Positions 1-6,748 are shown, counted from the stretch's first letter. The stretch: DNA of 7,342 nucleotides from Planctomycetota bacterium (GCA_003644295.1 QNBZ01000062.1:1-7342), one strand, 5' to 3'. The notes: generated by a model from the letters alone, not told the origin. Numbers and translations: made by a program.

Positions 1-576
1 AACCAGTACACCACTGTAGTGTTTGGCCGCGATGGAGAAATCAGTTTCGTAAAACAGATACCAATCGGCGGCGCAAAGTTCAACCGGGAAATCGCCGCAA
101 AGTTAGGCATTGCTATAAACGAAGCGGAGATACTGCGGGAGATGCTGCGAATAGAAAGGGCGCCAAACGCCAAGCCCGACACCGCAGGTAGTCCGATGGA
201 ACAGGAAACAGCCCTGGACGCCTCAACGCGACAGGTGATGATTGATGCGGTTGGCACAGTCGCTGAAGATCTGGCAAGAGAAATATCGCTGTGTTTCAGG
301 TATTACACGATTACGTTCAGAGGCAAGCGCGTTGAGAGGGCAATTCTTACCGGCGGGGAAGCATACGAAAGTATTTTGCTTAACATCTTGAAGCGACAAT
401 TAGCGGTTGATGTTGAAGTGGCTCAGCCATTGAAAGGCATAGATATGAGGAATGTGGAATTTGACGGTGACAGACGGGGTCTGCTCTGTGAATGGGCGGT
501 AGCCGTAGGTCTTGGCCTTAAGGGCTGGAATGCTAATCGTGTCAAGGCAGGTAAGAACAAAAATGAAAGAAATTGA
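1..576 (+). CDS. pilM: PilM-like type IV pilus assembly ATPase, C-terminal part (5' truncated by window)
   Basis: The reading frame is open from base 1 and ends at TGA 574-576, so only the last 191 residues are present. The GTG at 19 is internal and not a real start. Family knowledge: PilM is a cytoplasmic actin/FtsA-fold protein that binds ATP and the N-terminal peptide of PilN, linking the pilus motor side to the inner-membrane platform. Seen here: a stretch near residues 8-24 (FGRDGEISFVKQIPIGG) typical of the PilM core. Residues 115-121 (ILTGGEA) fit the glycine-rich adenosine-binding segment of the actin fold, and residues 165-174 (WAVAVGLGLK) fit the usual PilM C-terminal helix. A low-conservation linker (about residues 52-75) lies between. 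The gene overlaps the next one by 14 bases, and the PilN/PilO neighbours support the call. An alternative is a GspL-type cytoplasmic domain encoded separately. The nucleotide-binding phosphate-1 motif lies outside the window, so ATPase competence cannot be judged. Confidence 0.85.
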   Translation, partial: NQYTTVVFGRDGEISFVKQIPIGGAKFNREIAAKLGIAINEAEILREMLRIERAPNAKPDTAGSPMEQETALDASTRQVMIDAVGTVAEDLAREISLCFRYYTITFRGKRVERAILTGGEAYESILLNILKRQLAVDVEVAQPLKGIDMRNVEFDGDRRGLLCEWAVAVGLGLKGWNANRVKAGKNKNERN

Positions 577-1273
577 CCTTCTTCCAGAATGGTACAAGAA
601 CAACAAACGGCGACAAATTAGCCGTCGTACGCAATATGTCATTCTGGCCGGTGTATTCGTGGCGATAATGGCGTGGAATTTCATTATGACACATTCAATC
701 TCGAAAGCTACAGCGCAAGTTGCTCAGGCAGAGGCAGAGCTGGCACAGGGGCAATCTGTATCACGGGAATTTAACAAAACCAAAGCTGAAGTTGCACAAT
801 TGCAGAAGAAGGTTGGCATTCTGGAAAAAGTTGATTCGAAAATCGATGTCGCAAGCGTTCTTGCTGAAATAAGTTTTTTGATTGACGAAAATATAGTGCT
901 TAGTGCCATGGAATTTAAGGCAGAGAGGTTTGCGGGCAAGCAAGGCAGCAATTCGGCCATAGTAACGGCCAATACCAAATTCGGCAATAAGAGAACACTG
1001 CCGCTTGGCAATGTCAAGTTTAAGATAGTAATAAGAGGGGTAGCAACCAATGCAGGCGATGTAGCAGAGTTGATATGCAAGCTGGAAGATTCACCATATT
1101 TTTTCCACGTTATACCGTCATTCTCTCGAAACAGGGAGATAAAAATAGCGACCGACACTGCGGGGAAGATTCATCGCATAAGTGAGTTTGAAATAAATTG
1201 TGAGCTGGCTAATTATCATCAGGGAATGATTTGTTTTGCGGGCGGAACAGAAAAGAACAAGGTAAAAAGATAA
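563..1273 (+). CDS. pilN: PilN-like inner-membrane assembly protein
   Basis: This is a 236-residue bitopic membrane protein. I chose ATG 563 over an upstream in-frame ATG at 512 because it gives the family-typical N-terminus MKEIDLLPEWYK and overlaps pilM by only 14 bases, which suggests translational coupling. There is only a weak Shine-Dalgarno-like AGG near 549. Residues 4-8 (IDLLP) match the PilN motif (usually INLLP) known to dock into PilM. A basic stretch (KNNKRRQISRR, 12-22) precedes one transmembrane helix at about 24-43. A likely coiled coil with Ala/Glu/Lys heptads follows at about 48-92, then a periplasmic alpha/beta domain (about 95-215) that would pair with PilO. The basic tail of about 18 residues after that (cysteine at 224, ending KNKVKR) is not obviously part of the fold. 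An alternative is the C-terminal half of a split GspL. The order pilM-pilN-pilO is diagnostic. Confidence 0.85.
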   Translation: MKEIDLLPEWYKNNKRRQISRRTQYVILAGVFVAIMAWNFIMTHSISKATAQVAQAEAELAQGQSVSREFNKTKAEVAQLQKKVGILEKVDSKIDVASVLAEISFLIDENIVLSAMEFKAERFAGKQGSNSAIVTANTKFGNKRTLPLGNVKFKIVIRGVATNAGDVAELICKLEDSPYFFHVIPSFSRNREIKIATDTAGKIHRISEFEINCELANYHQGMICFAGGTEKNKVKR

Positions 1274-1284
1274 AGGTTTATCTG

Positions 1285-1830
1285 ATGTTTTTTCGCGAAA
1301 GACAACGGGCGACAGTATTTGTTGCAGCAGCGGCAATAGTGGCGGGGTTTATGCTGTTTCGATACCTGCCTTTGCGAAAAAAGATGAACACTATTGAGAA
1401 GATAAGAACCGAACAGGTACTCGCTATTGCTAAAACGTCGGCCCAAAGCAAGCAACTGCCGACGCTTAAGGCACAATTACAGCAACTGCAAAGAGATGTT
1501 GGGGACTATGAGATAAACATACCGGCGAAAAGAAAGCTCGGCGAGTTTTTGCAGCAGATAGCCACATTGATGAACGAGCACAATCTCAAAGAACAACTGG
1601 TTCAGCCCGGCAAAGAAACAGAAGCGGATGAATTTAACTGCATACCGGTCAATATGCAGTGTAAAGGCAGATTAAACCAGATATACGAATTTTATAAGCG
1701 GGTGCAGGAGTTAGACAGACTCGTTCGTATTGAACAGGTGGACCTTACAAACGACCGTAGTTTCGGCGGAGATGTGAGTATGAAAACAAAAGCAATTATT
1801 TATTACAGGCCGATTGGCAAACAGGGATAA
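1285..1830 (+). CDS. pilO: PilO-like inner-membrane assembly protein
   Basis: This is a 181-residue protein. The ATG at 1285 is preferred to the longer frame from 1231 because AAAGG (1272-1276, overlapping the pilN stop) sits 8 bases upstream, and the resulting protein begins with a short basic segment (MFFRERQR) before a single transmembrane helix (about 10-27). Next come basic residues, then a coiled coil rich in Gln/Leu (about 36-75). The periplasmic ferredoxin-like domain (about 80-175) contains segments such as PVNMQCKGRLNQIYEFYKRV (121-140) and LVRIEQVDL (146-154), which are typical of PilO. Known role: it forms a heterodimer with PilN and passes signals between PilM and the PilP/PilQ side. 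It lies 11 bases after pilN. It is slightly shorter than typical PilO proteins (about 200 residues). GspM is the type II counterpart and cannot be excluded by fold alone. Confidence 0.85.
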   Translation: MFFRERQRATVFVAAAAIVAGFMLFRYLPLRKKMNTIEKIRTEQVLAIAKTSAQSKQLPTLKAQLQQLQRDVGDYEINIPAKRKLGEFLQQIATLMNEHNLKEQLVQPGKETEADEFNCIPVNMQCKGRLNQIYEFYKRVQELDRLVRIEQVDLTNDRSFGGDVSMKTKAIIYYRPIGKQG

Positions 1831-1847
1831 GGAGAAAGTAAGAAGTA

Positions 1848-2459
1848 ATGGTTATGCGGCGAAATCCAGGAAATAATAACAATGCACTCAACGCTTTTGT
1901 GAATCGCATAGTTGAGGAAAAAGCCAAGAGTGTTACGGCGTTTTGCCTGATAGCGCTAATGGTCTTTATGTGGGTCAGGGTCATCGGAAGAAAAACGCCA
2001 GCCACTGCTGAAGCAACATCAGCCCAGGATGCTAACTCTTATACATCGCAAGCGGATTCGGATTTAAGAATATCTTTTATAGAACTGCCGAGAATTAAAG
2101 GTCGAAACGATGCGCTTAAAAGGGACTTTTTTACGGTGGACGACTGGCAGGGATTTCTCAACGGCAGAGATAACTTAATTAGTATTGAAGATGCAGGCGC
2201 CGCTTCAAAAGACGATGCTGAAGAGACAATCAGGCGAGTTGCAGGAAAACTAAAGCTGCAGGCAATATGGTTAGGCCAATCTCCTCAGGCCTTTATCAAC
2301 GATAAGTTGTTATCGGCAGGAGATAAGCTATCCGTCAGAGACGGGGATAATGTGTATGAGTGTACAATAACCGGAATTGAAGAAAATAAGGTATCCGTAA
2401 AATTCGGAAAAGCAGAGTTCACATTGAAACTTATCCAGGCGGTTGAACTAACCGATTAA
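1848..2459 (+). CDS. PilP/GspC-like bitopic periplasmic linker protein
   Basis: This is a 203-residue protein in the position normally held by pilP. Start choice: ATG 1848, or ATG 1854 two codons later; GGAG at 1831-1834 and the AAGAAG run just upstream do not settle it. An Asn-rich cytoplasmic N-terminus (about 1-27) leads to one transmembrane helix (about 28-47), then a Ser/Ala/Thr-rich linker (50-72) and a middle section with DFFTVDDWQGF (93-103). The C-terminal beta domain (about 132-200) carries LQAIWLGQSPQAFINDKLLS (137-156), a glycine-aspartate turn, then YECTITGIEENKVSVKFG. That pattern resembles the homology region of GspC and the beta-sandwich of PilP, which contact the secretin N0/N1 domains. 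There is no lipobox, unlike classical PilP lipoproteins, so the anchor is GspC-like. The domain assignment is by pattern only. It lies 17 bases after pilO and ends before the hairpin gap. Confidence 0.68.
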   Translation: MVMRRNPGNNNNALNAFVNRIVEEKAKSVTAFCLIALMVFMWVRVIGRKTPATAEATSAQDANSYTSQADSDLRISFIELPRIKGRNDALKRDFFTVDDWQGFLNGRDNLISIEDAGAASKDDAEETIRRVAGKLKLQAIWLGQSPQAFINDKLLSAGDKLSVRDGDNVYECTITGIEENKVSVKFGKAEFTLKLIQAVELTD

Positions 2460-2483
2460 GGAATAACAATATCAATTTCAGTT

Positions 2484-2508
2484 AGCCCCCCGATTTATTC
2501 GGGGGGTT
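2484..2508 (+). terminator. G+C-rich hairpin between the platform genes and the secretin
   Basis: CCCCCCGA (2486-2493) pairs perfectly with TCGGGGGG (2499-2506) around the five-base loop TTTAT. A G-T wobble and an A-T pair extend the stem to 10 pairs. It begins 25 bases after the stop of the PilP/GspC-like gene and ends 28 bases before the secretin start. What follows is TTGGATTTGCC, a broken T tract, so an efficient intrinsic terminator is not assured. It could act as a partial terminator, an mRNA-stability or processing hairpin, or be one copy of a dispersed intergenic repeat. It is the only strong stem-loop I found in the window. Confidence 0.45.
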
Positions 2509-2536
2509 GGATTTGCCATAAAGATGAGGAAAAATT

Positions 2537-4312
2537 ATGTATCACAATAAAAATTTAAGCGACATAATCCGAATGAAGAAGGGCCTGTTCGTGCTCGGCT
2601 TTTTGCTGGCTTTGATGGCGGTGATTGTTGTTGGTGATGTTGAGCAGGGCCAGATGATGGCTCGAGCCGATGAAAGCATAGAAGCAGTAGATAGCAAAGT
2701 GAGCCGCAGCGATGCTCCAACTGACCGGGATGAGGGTATTGCTCAGGTTGCAGAAAACGCTTCCAAAGATAATGTGATTCAGTCAATCACTTTCAAGAAG
2801 GATGTGGAAATCAAGGATGCCCTTCGGTTCTTGGCGGCCAAGTATCATAAAAACATTGTGCCATCACCAAAAGTGAGCGGCCTGCTCACGATTTCCTCGC
2901 TCTACGATGTAACCTTCGAGGAAGCTCTGGAAGCAATTCTGGGCTACGGATTTGAGTATGAACAGCAAGGCAACTTTATCAAGATATATACCGCCGAGGA
3001 GTATAAAGAGATTAAAGAAGATACGGGCCGAATGGTACACAAGGTCTTTACGTTGTATTACATCACCGCAGCCGAGGCGAAAAAACTTATTGCCCCGATT
3101 CTCAGCGACAACGGCGAAGTCGAATCCACTAGTGCCGCCGAGACAGGCGTACCAACCGGTGAGTCTATCACCGCAGACACCGGTGCCGGCGACAGCACAG
3201 CGACAAATGATACTATCGTGGTCTATGACTATCCAGAAAACATCGCAAAAATCGAAGAGATAATAACCTCGGTCGATGTGAGACCAAAACAGGTTTTGAT
3301 TGAGGCAACCATTCTGAGCGCTACGCTAACCGAAGATATGCAGTTCGGTATTGACTGGCAAACGCTCAACGAGACCTTTACGCAGTTATCTGATATCCAG
3401 AGACGTTCTTCAGATTATTATAAGTTTAACGCTACTTCTGTAGTAACGAACACCGGCGGCTTAACAATCGGTTTTCCCTATGACAACGTGGCGGCATTTA
3501 TTAAAGCCGTGGAAACAGTTACCGACGTAACCGTCCTGGCCAACCCGAAGATATTAGCAATCAATAAGCAGCTTGGCCAGGTTTATATAGGCAAGAAGCT
3601 TGGCTATAAATCTCAAATCACGCAAACAGATACCTCGACAACATCGGAGGTGCAGTTCCTTGATACCGGCACGAAACTTTCATTCAGACCTTATATCGGC
3701 AATGACGGATATATCCGGATGGATATCCATCCCAAAGATAGCTCCGGCACTCTGAAAGCCAACGACATACCTGACGAGGAATCAGCAGAGCTGGTTACCA
3801 ACATCATAGTCAAAGACGGCCAGACCATCGTTATCGGCGGGTTGTTCAGAGACAAAATCACAACCACCAAAACACAAATTCCCGTGCTTGGTGATTTGCC
3901 GATTGTAGGAGCTGCATTCAGAGGAACTACCGATAAGAGTGAGCGCCAGGAGGTTATGGTTCTGCTTACTCCTCATATTATAAAGGAACCGGGCCAGCTT
4001 AACGGCCAGGCAAGGGCGGCGGACGTCAGCCGGAAAAGATACGGCGCACACAAAAGTTTGCAGTGGACCAACAGGACAAGACTGGCTGAAGACAATTATG
4101 CAAGAGCCGTGAAATACTACAACGAGGGCAATAAAAAAGCGGCGCTGGATAAGTTGAACTGGGCGCTTGGAACTCGACCGACGTATCTGGAAGCATTACG
4201 GCTAAAAGAAAGAATTATTCGTGAAACCAACCCAGATACTACAGGAACAATGGAAAGAATTATGTTAGGCATTATTGAACAGGAAGAATCAAGCAACTGG
4301 CAAAGAAGATAA
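2537..4312 (+). CDS. Secretin (PilQ/GspD family) with C-terminal TPR-like extension
   Basis: Outer-membrane channel subunit of 591 residues; secretins form rings of about 12-15 copies through which pili or substrates exit. ATG 2537 has GAGG (2526-2529) 7 bases upstream; ATG 2573 would give a more classical signal start (MKKGLFVLGFLL) but has no good ribosome site. The hydrophobic core is at 17-32; a possible cleavage site is ARA/DE after residue 44, which is rather distant. Domains: STN/N0 about 81-152; N1 (secretin_N) about 166-249 with a Ser/Thr/Gly/Glu-rich insert at 193-225; secretin beta-barrel core about 250-484. Diagnostic segments are VLANPKILAINKQ (333-345), VTNIIVKDGQTIVIGGLFRD (420-439), IPVLGDLPIVGAAFRG (448-463) and EVMVLLTPHII (472-482). 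The tail, 485-591, has a TPR-like helix pair (514-561). There is no AMIN domain and no N2/N3. There are no cysteines. With PilMNO upstream PilQ is the better analogue, but the GspD label is equally defensible. Confidence 0.93.
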   Translation: MYHNKNLSDIIRMKKGLFVLGFLLALMAVIVVGDVEQGQMMARADESIEAVDSKVSRSDAPTDRDEGIAQVAENASKDNVIQSITFKKDVEIKDALRFLAAKYHKNIVPSPKVSGLLTISSLYDVTFEEALEAILGYGFEYEQQGNFIKIYTAEEYKEIKEDTGRMVHKVFTLYYITAAEAKKLIAPILSDNGEVESTSAAETGVPTGESITADTGAGDSTATNDTIVVYDYPENIAKIEEIITSVDVRPKQVLIEATILSATLTEDMQFGIDWQTLNETFTQLSDIQRRSSDYYKFNATSVVTNTGGLTIGFPYDNVAAFIKAVETVTDVTVLANPKILAINKQLGQVYIGKKLGYKSQITQTDTSTTSEVQFLDTGTKLSFRPYIGNDGYIRMDIHPKDSSGTLKANDIPDEESAELVTNIIVKDGQTIVIGGLFRDKITTTKTQIPVLGDLPIVGAAFRGTTDKSERQEVMVLLTPHIIKEPGQLNGQARAADVSRKRYGAHKSLQWTNRTRLAEDNYARAVKYYNEGNKKAALDKLNWALGTRPTYLEALRLKERIIRETNPDTTGTMERIMLGIIEQEESSNWQRR

Positions 4313-4338
4313 GGAAAAGTTAAAAGAGGAAGTTCGAG

Positions 4339-5427
4339 ATGTTGAATAAAACAGCAATGGTGATGGCCGTGACTATCTGTATGGTTGGCGCCGGCTGTCA
4401 ATCACACTCTGAAAATAAGAAACTGGCGGAGATGCGATTCAGAAAAGCGGCAACTGATATAAAGCTGAATCTTGCCCGGCAGCAGTACAACGAAAACCGG
4501 TTCGATGAGGCAGAAAAGACCATTTCTGAATGTATAAACAAAGCCCCATCGACACCGCAAGCACATTTGCTCTTCGGGCAATTGCTGTTGACAAAGGGAT
4601 GCTGCGACGAGGCCATAAACGAGTTGACCTTGGCTGTCGAATTGGACGAAAACCTTGCTGACGGGTGGTATTGGCTCGGCTTGGCAGCGGTGGAAAAAGG
4701 GGATTACCAGCGGGCTTACGACTATTACAGCAAAGCGATAAATCTTGCGCCGTGGAACGTTGACTATATTCTTGCCGTTGCCGAGATGTACACTGCGCAG
4801 AATAAATACGAGCAGGCGATTGAGATTTACAAGCAGGTGATGCTTATGACCGATGACAACGAAACAATCGCTGAGCCGCTCGGATACTGCTATTTATTCA
4901 GCAATAAATGGAGCGAAGCGGCTGAAATTTTTGATAAGCTGGCGGAACAGTGCAGGGATGAACAAAGAAAGAAATCGTATCTGCAAACAGCAGCTCTGTG
5001 CAGTATGAACTGCGCTCAATATGACAGGGCTGTTAATTGTTACGACGAATTGAGTATCACCGAAAGGAATAATGCTGAAATATGGGTGAATATTGGACAG
5101 GCGGCGCTGGGCGCAGGGGCGGCAGATAGGGCTTTTGCATGTGGTCAAAAGGCATTGACGCTGAGGCCCGGTTATACTGATGCGCTCGCCCTGATTGGCT
5201 GTGCTCAATATGCCGGAGGTGCTTATAAATTAGCGGCAAAAAACTTTGAAAAAATATCCTCGGACAGAAAAAATGGAAGTTTTTCAAGAATAATGAAAGC
5301 AAGATGTTATGAACAACTCGGCAAAGCAAAAAAGGCAAAGAGGGCGTACAAAAGAGCGATGGAAATGAATCCAAATAGCAAACTGGGAAACTTTTTAGCT
5401 CGGAGAGAACATAAATTGCAAAGTTAG
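4339..5427 (+). CDS. TPR-repeat lipoprotein, candidate secretin pilotin/assembly factor
   Basis: This is a 362-residue protein. AGAGGA (4325-4330) lies 8 bases before the ATG. The N-terminus has Lys4, a hydrophobic stretch and a lipobox ending VGAGC, so Cys20 should be lipidated after signal peptidase II cleavage. The following QSHS contains no Asp at +2, consistent with outer-membrane sorting under the E. coli rule. The rest is almost wholly tetratricopeptide-like helix pairs: roughly 43-70, 74-105, 108-139, 142-173, 176-206, 213-240, 247-278, 282-310 and 316-346. Examples are GWYWLGLAAVEKGDYQRAYD (109-128) and KYEQAIEIYKQV (156-167). TPRs bind proteins. By analogy, PilF/PilW is a TPR lipoprotein needed for PilQ localisation or multimerisation, though it has fewer repeats (about six). 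Position 26 bases after the secretin supports a partner role; this is inference, since TadD-like and generic TPR lipoproteins look alike. The mature part has 12 cysteines, unusually many. Confidence 0.85.
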   Translation: MLNKTAMVMAVTICMVGAGCQSHSENKKLAEMRFRKAATDIKLNLARQQYNENRFDEAEKTISECINKAPSTPQAHLLFGQLLLTKGCCDEAINELTLAVELDENLADGWYWLGLAAVEKGDYQRAYDYYSKAINLAPWNVDYILAVAEMYTAQNKYEQAIEIYKQVMLMTDDNETIAEPLGYCYLFSNKWSEAAEIFDKLAEQCRDEQRKKSYLQTAALCSMNCAQYDRAVNCYDELSITERNNAEIWVNIGQAALGAGAADRAFACGQKALTLRPGYTDALALIGCAQYAGGAYKLAAKNFEKISSDRKNGSFSRIMKARCYEQLGKAKKAKRAYKRAMEMNPNSKLGNFLARREHKLQS

Positions 5428-5430
5428 AAC

Positions 5431-5435
5431 GGGAG
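5431..5435 (+). promoter_or_regulatory. Ribosome-binding site fixing a TTG start for the kinase
   Basis: GGGAG lies 8 bases before TTG 5444. No in-frame ATG occurs until about codon 73, which would remove the coiled coil and part of the PAS domain. An ATG at 5464 is out of frame. This site is therefore the main evidence for the TTG start. Confidence 0.7.
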
Positions 5436-5443
5436 TTGCCATT

Positions 5444-6667
5444 TTGAAGCTGGTGAAAAATCTATGTGCGAAAATTGCTGGCGTTGAAACGTTGGAGAAA
5501 CAGCTTGCCGATTGCGCCGACCGTGCAGCCAAACTCGAAAAACAGAACAAAAATCTGCAAATCCAGATTCAGATTCTACAAAAACAAAAAAGAAATACCG
5601 AGGAAATTATCTACAGTATTCGCGATGCTGTTGTGGTTGTTGAACACGGCAAGCTGCTGATGGCAAACGAAGCGGCTGAAAAACTTTTTAACTTTGATTT
5701 TGAGACCTCAAGGCACAAGTCCATCGACAAGTTAATGAGCGCAGATAAAAGTGAATTCATAGATTTTCTCAACCAAATCAGGCAGAGTAAGGTCCGGGCA
5801 ACGAGACGGGAAGTTGAATTTCCGAAAGACGGAAAGTCAGAGATTTTCGACTGCATTGCTTCGTGCATCTATGACCAGGGCGAACGGCCTTGTGGGGTTG
5901 TGGCGGTACTGCATAATATCACACGGGATAAAGAGGTCTCGCAGATGAAGAATGATTTTGTCAGTCACGTTTCACACGAGTTAAAAACGCCTCTTGCTTC
6001 TATCACCGCTTATTCGGAGATGCTGCTGGACGGCGAAGCTGATGACGACCAGACAAGAAAACAGTTTTATTCGGTAATTCAAAACCAGGCAAAGAGGTTG
6101 AATCGGCTGATTGAAGACATCCTGAATATCTCGCGTATAGAGTCAGGCCTGATAAAGGTGCAAAAAAAACCGGTCAGTCTGACAATATTGATAGAGGAGC
6201 AATTGCAAATGATGAAAAGCTACGCAGCGGAAAAGGGAATTGAAATTATTCGCTTTGCTCAAAATGATAGAGGTGGGCCAATTGTTTTCGGACAGGTCTA
6301 TGCGGATAAAGATATGCTCTCGCAGGTTATTGTGAACCTGCTGAGTAACGCCGTTAAGTACACTCCATCCGGCGGCTCGGTGAAAATCGAAACCGAGGTC
6401 GATGAGATTGCAGGTATGGTAAAAGTCAGCGTTACCGATACGGGAGTCGGAATTCCCGAAGATGAAATCGAGCATGTATTCGATAAGTTTTACAGGGTTA
6501 ACGCAAACAAAGCCCAGGCAAAAGGGACGGGATTGGGTCTTAACCTTGTTAAACAGATAGTTGAGAAGGTTCACAATGGGAAGGTATTTGTCAGCAGTAA
6601 GCAGAATGTAGGAAGTACGTTTGGATTTGAACTGCCTTTGGCTACTGCGGAAGTAATTAAAAGTTGA
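5444..6667 (+). CDS. Soluble PAS-domain sensor histidine kinase
   Basis: This is a 407-residue two-component kinase: it senses a signal through PAS, autophosphorylates a histidine and passes the phosphate to a receiver Asp. No transmembrane segment or signal peptide is visible, so it should be cytoplasmic. Order: a coiled coil with Leu/Gln heptads (about 14-52); PAS domain (about 53-163, starting IIYSIRDAVVVVEHGK and ending AVLHNITRDKE); HisKA (about 166-235) with SHVSHELKTPL, putative phospho-acceptor His178; HATPase_c (about 285-400). The ATP-binding boxes are intact: N box NLLSNAVKYTP (Asn302), G1 DTGVGIP (332-338), F box FDKFYR and G2 GTGLGL (361-366). The type resembles the PhoR/WalK class core. 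It begins 16 bases after the lipoprotein gene, so it may be cotranscribed with the secretion genes. The cognate receiver is probably the next gene. The PAS ligand is not predictable from what I see. Confidence 0.95.
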   Translation: MKLVKNLCAKIAGVETLEKQLADCADRAAKLEKQNKNLQIQIQILQKQKRNTEEIIYSIRDAVVVVEHGKLLMANEAAEKLFNFDFETSRHKSIDKLMSADKSEFIDFLNQIRQSKVRATRREVEFPKDGKSEIFDCIASCIYDQGERPCGVVAVLHNITRDKEVSQMKNDFVSHVSHELKTPLASITAYSEMLLDGEADDDQTRKQFYSVIQNQAKRLNRLIEDILNISRIESGLIKVQKKPVSLTILIEEQLQMMKSYAAEKGIEIIRFAQNDRGGPIVFGQVYADKDMLSQVIVNLLSNAVKYTPSGGSVKIETEVDEIAGMVKVSVTDTGVGIPEDEIEHVFDKFYRVNANKAQAKGTGLGLNLVKQIVEKVHNGKVFVSSKQNVGSTFGFELPLATAEVIKS

Positions 6668-6731
6668 TTATTAATAATTGATGATTGGTGAAGACAGTTA
6701 AAACAATCAATAATCATTTATCAATAATCAA
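6664..6731 (+). repeat. A+T-rich direct and inverted repeats between kinase and receiver genes
   Basis: The 11-mer ATCAATAATCA occurs twice, at 6706-6716 and 6720-6730, with a 14-base period. A near-inverted copy, TTGATTATT (6664-6672), overlaps the kinase stop codon and pairs perfectly over 9 bases with AATAATCAA (6723-6731). An inner TGATTG (6682-6687) can pair with CAATCA (6704-6709). The whole could fold as a long imperfect, weak A+T-rich stem, or provide operator-like sites. There is no T tract for termination and no convincing promoter. Confidence 0.6.
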
Positions 6732-6748
6732 TCGAAAGTGGAGGTAAA

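Noticed and set aside
724..1158. Minus-strand 144-codon open frame across pilN
   Set aside because: It lies opposite a well-supported membrane protein gene, shows no recognisable domain and has no ribosome site; it is a shadow frame.
1231..1284. Longer N-terminus for PilO starting at 1231
   Set aside because: It would overlap pilN by 43 bases and add a charged non-family segment before the membrane helix; ATG 1285 has a well-spaced ribosome site.
2507..2535. Possible promoter (TTGGAT with a downstream AAAAAT) before the secretin
   Set aside because: The -10-like element would end at the start codon and overlap the ribosome site, so transcription would begin inside the gene.
2952..3263. Plus-strand 103-codon frame inside the secretin
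   Set aside because: It is out of frame with an unmistakable secretin; basic, Ser/Pro-rich composition and no domain indicate a shadow.
6143..6574. Minus-strand 143-codon open frame opposite the kinase ATPase domain
   Set aside because: The plus strand encodes intact kinase motifs here; the reverse frame looks like composition only.
6685..6714. TTGGTG / AATAAT promoter-like pair before the receiver
   Set aside because: The match to sigma-70 elements is poor, and A+T-rich repeats create such hexamers by chance.
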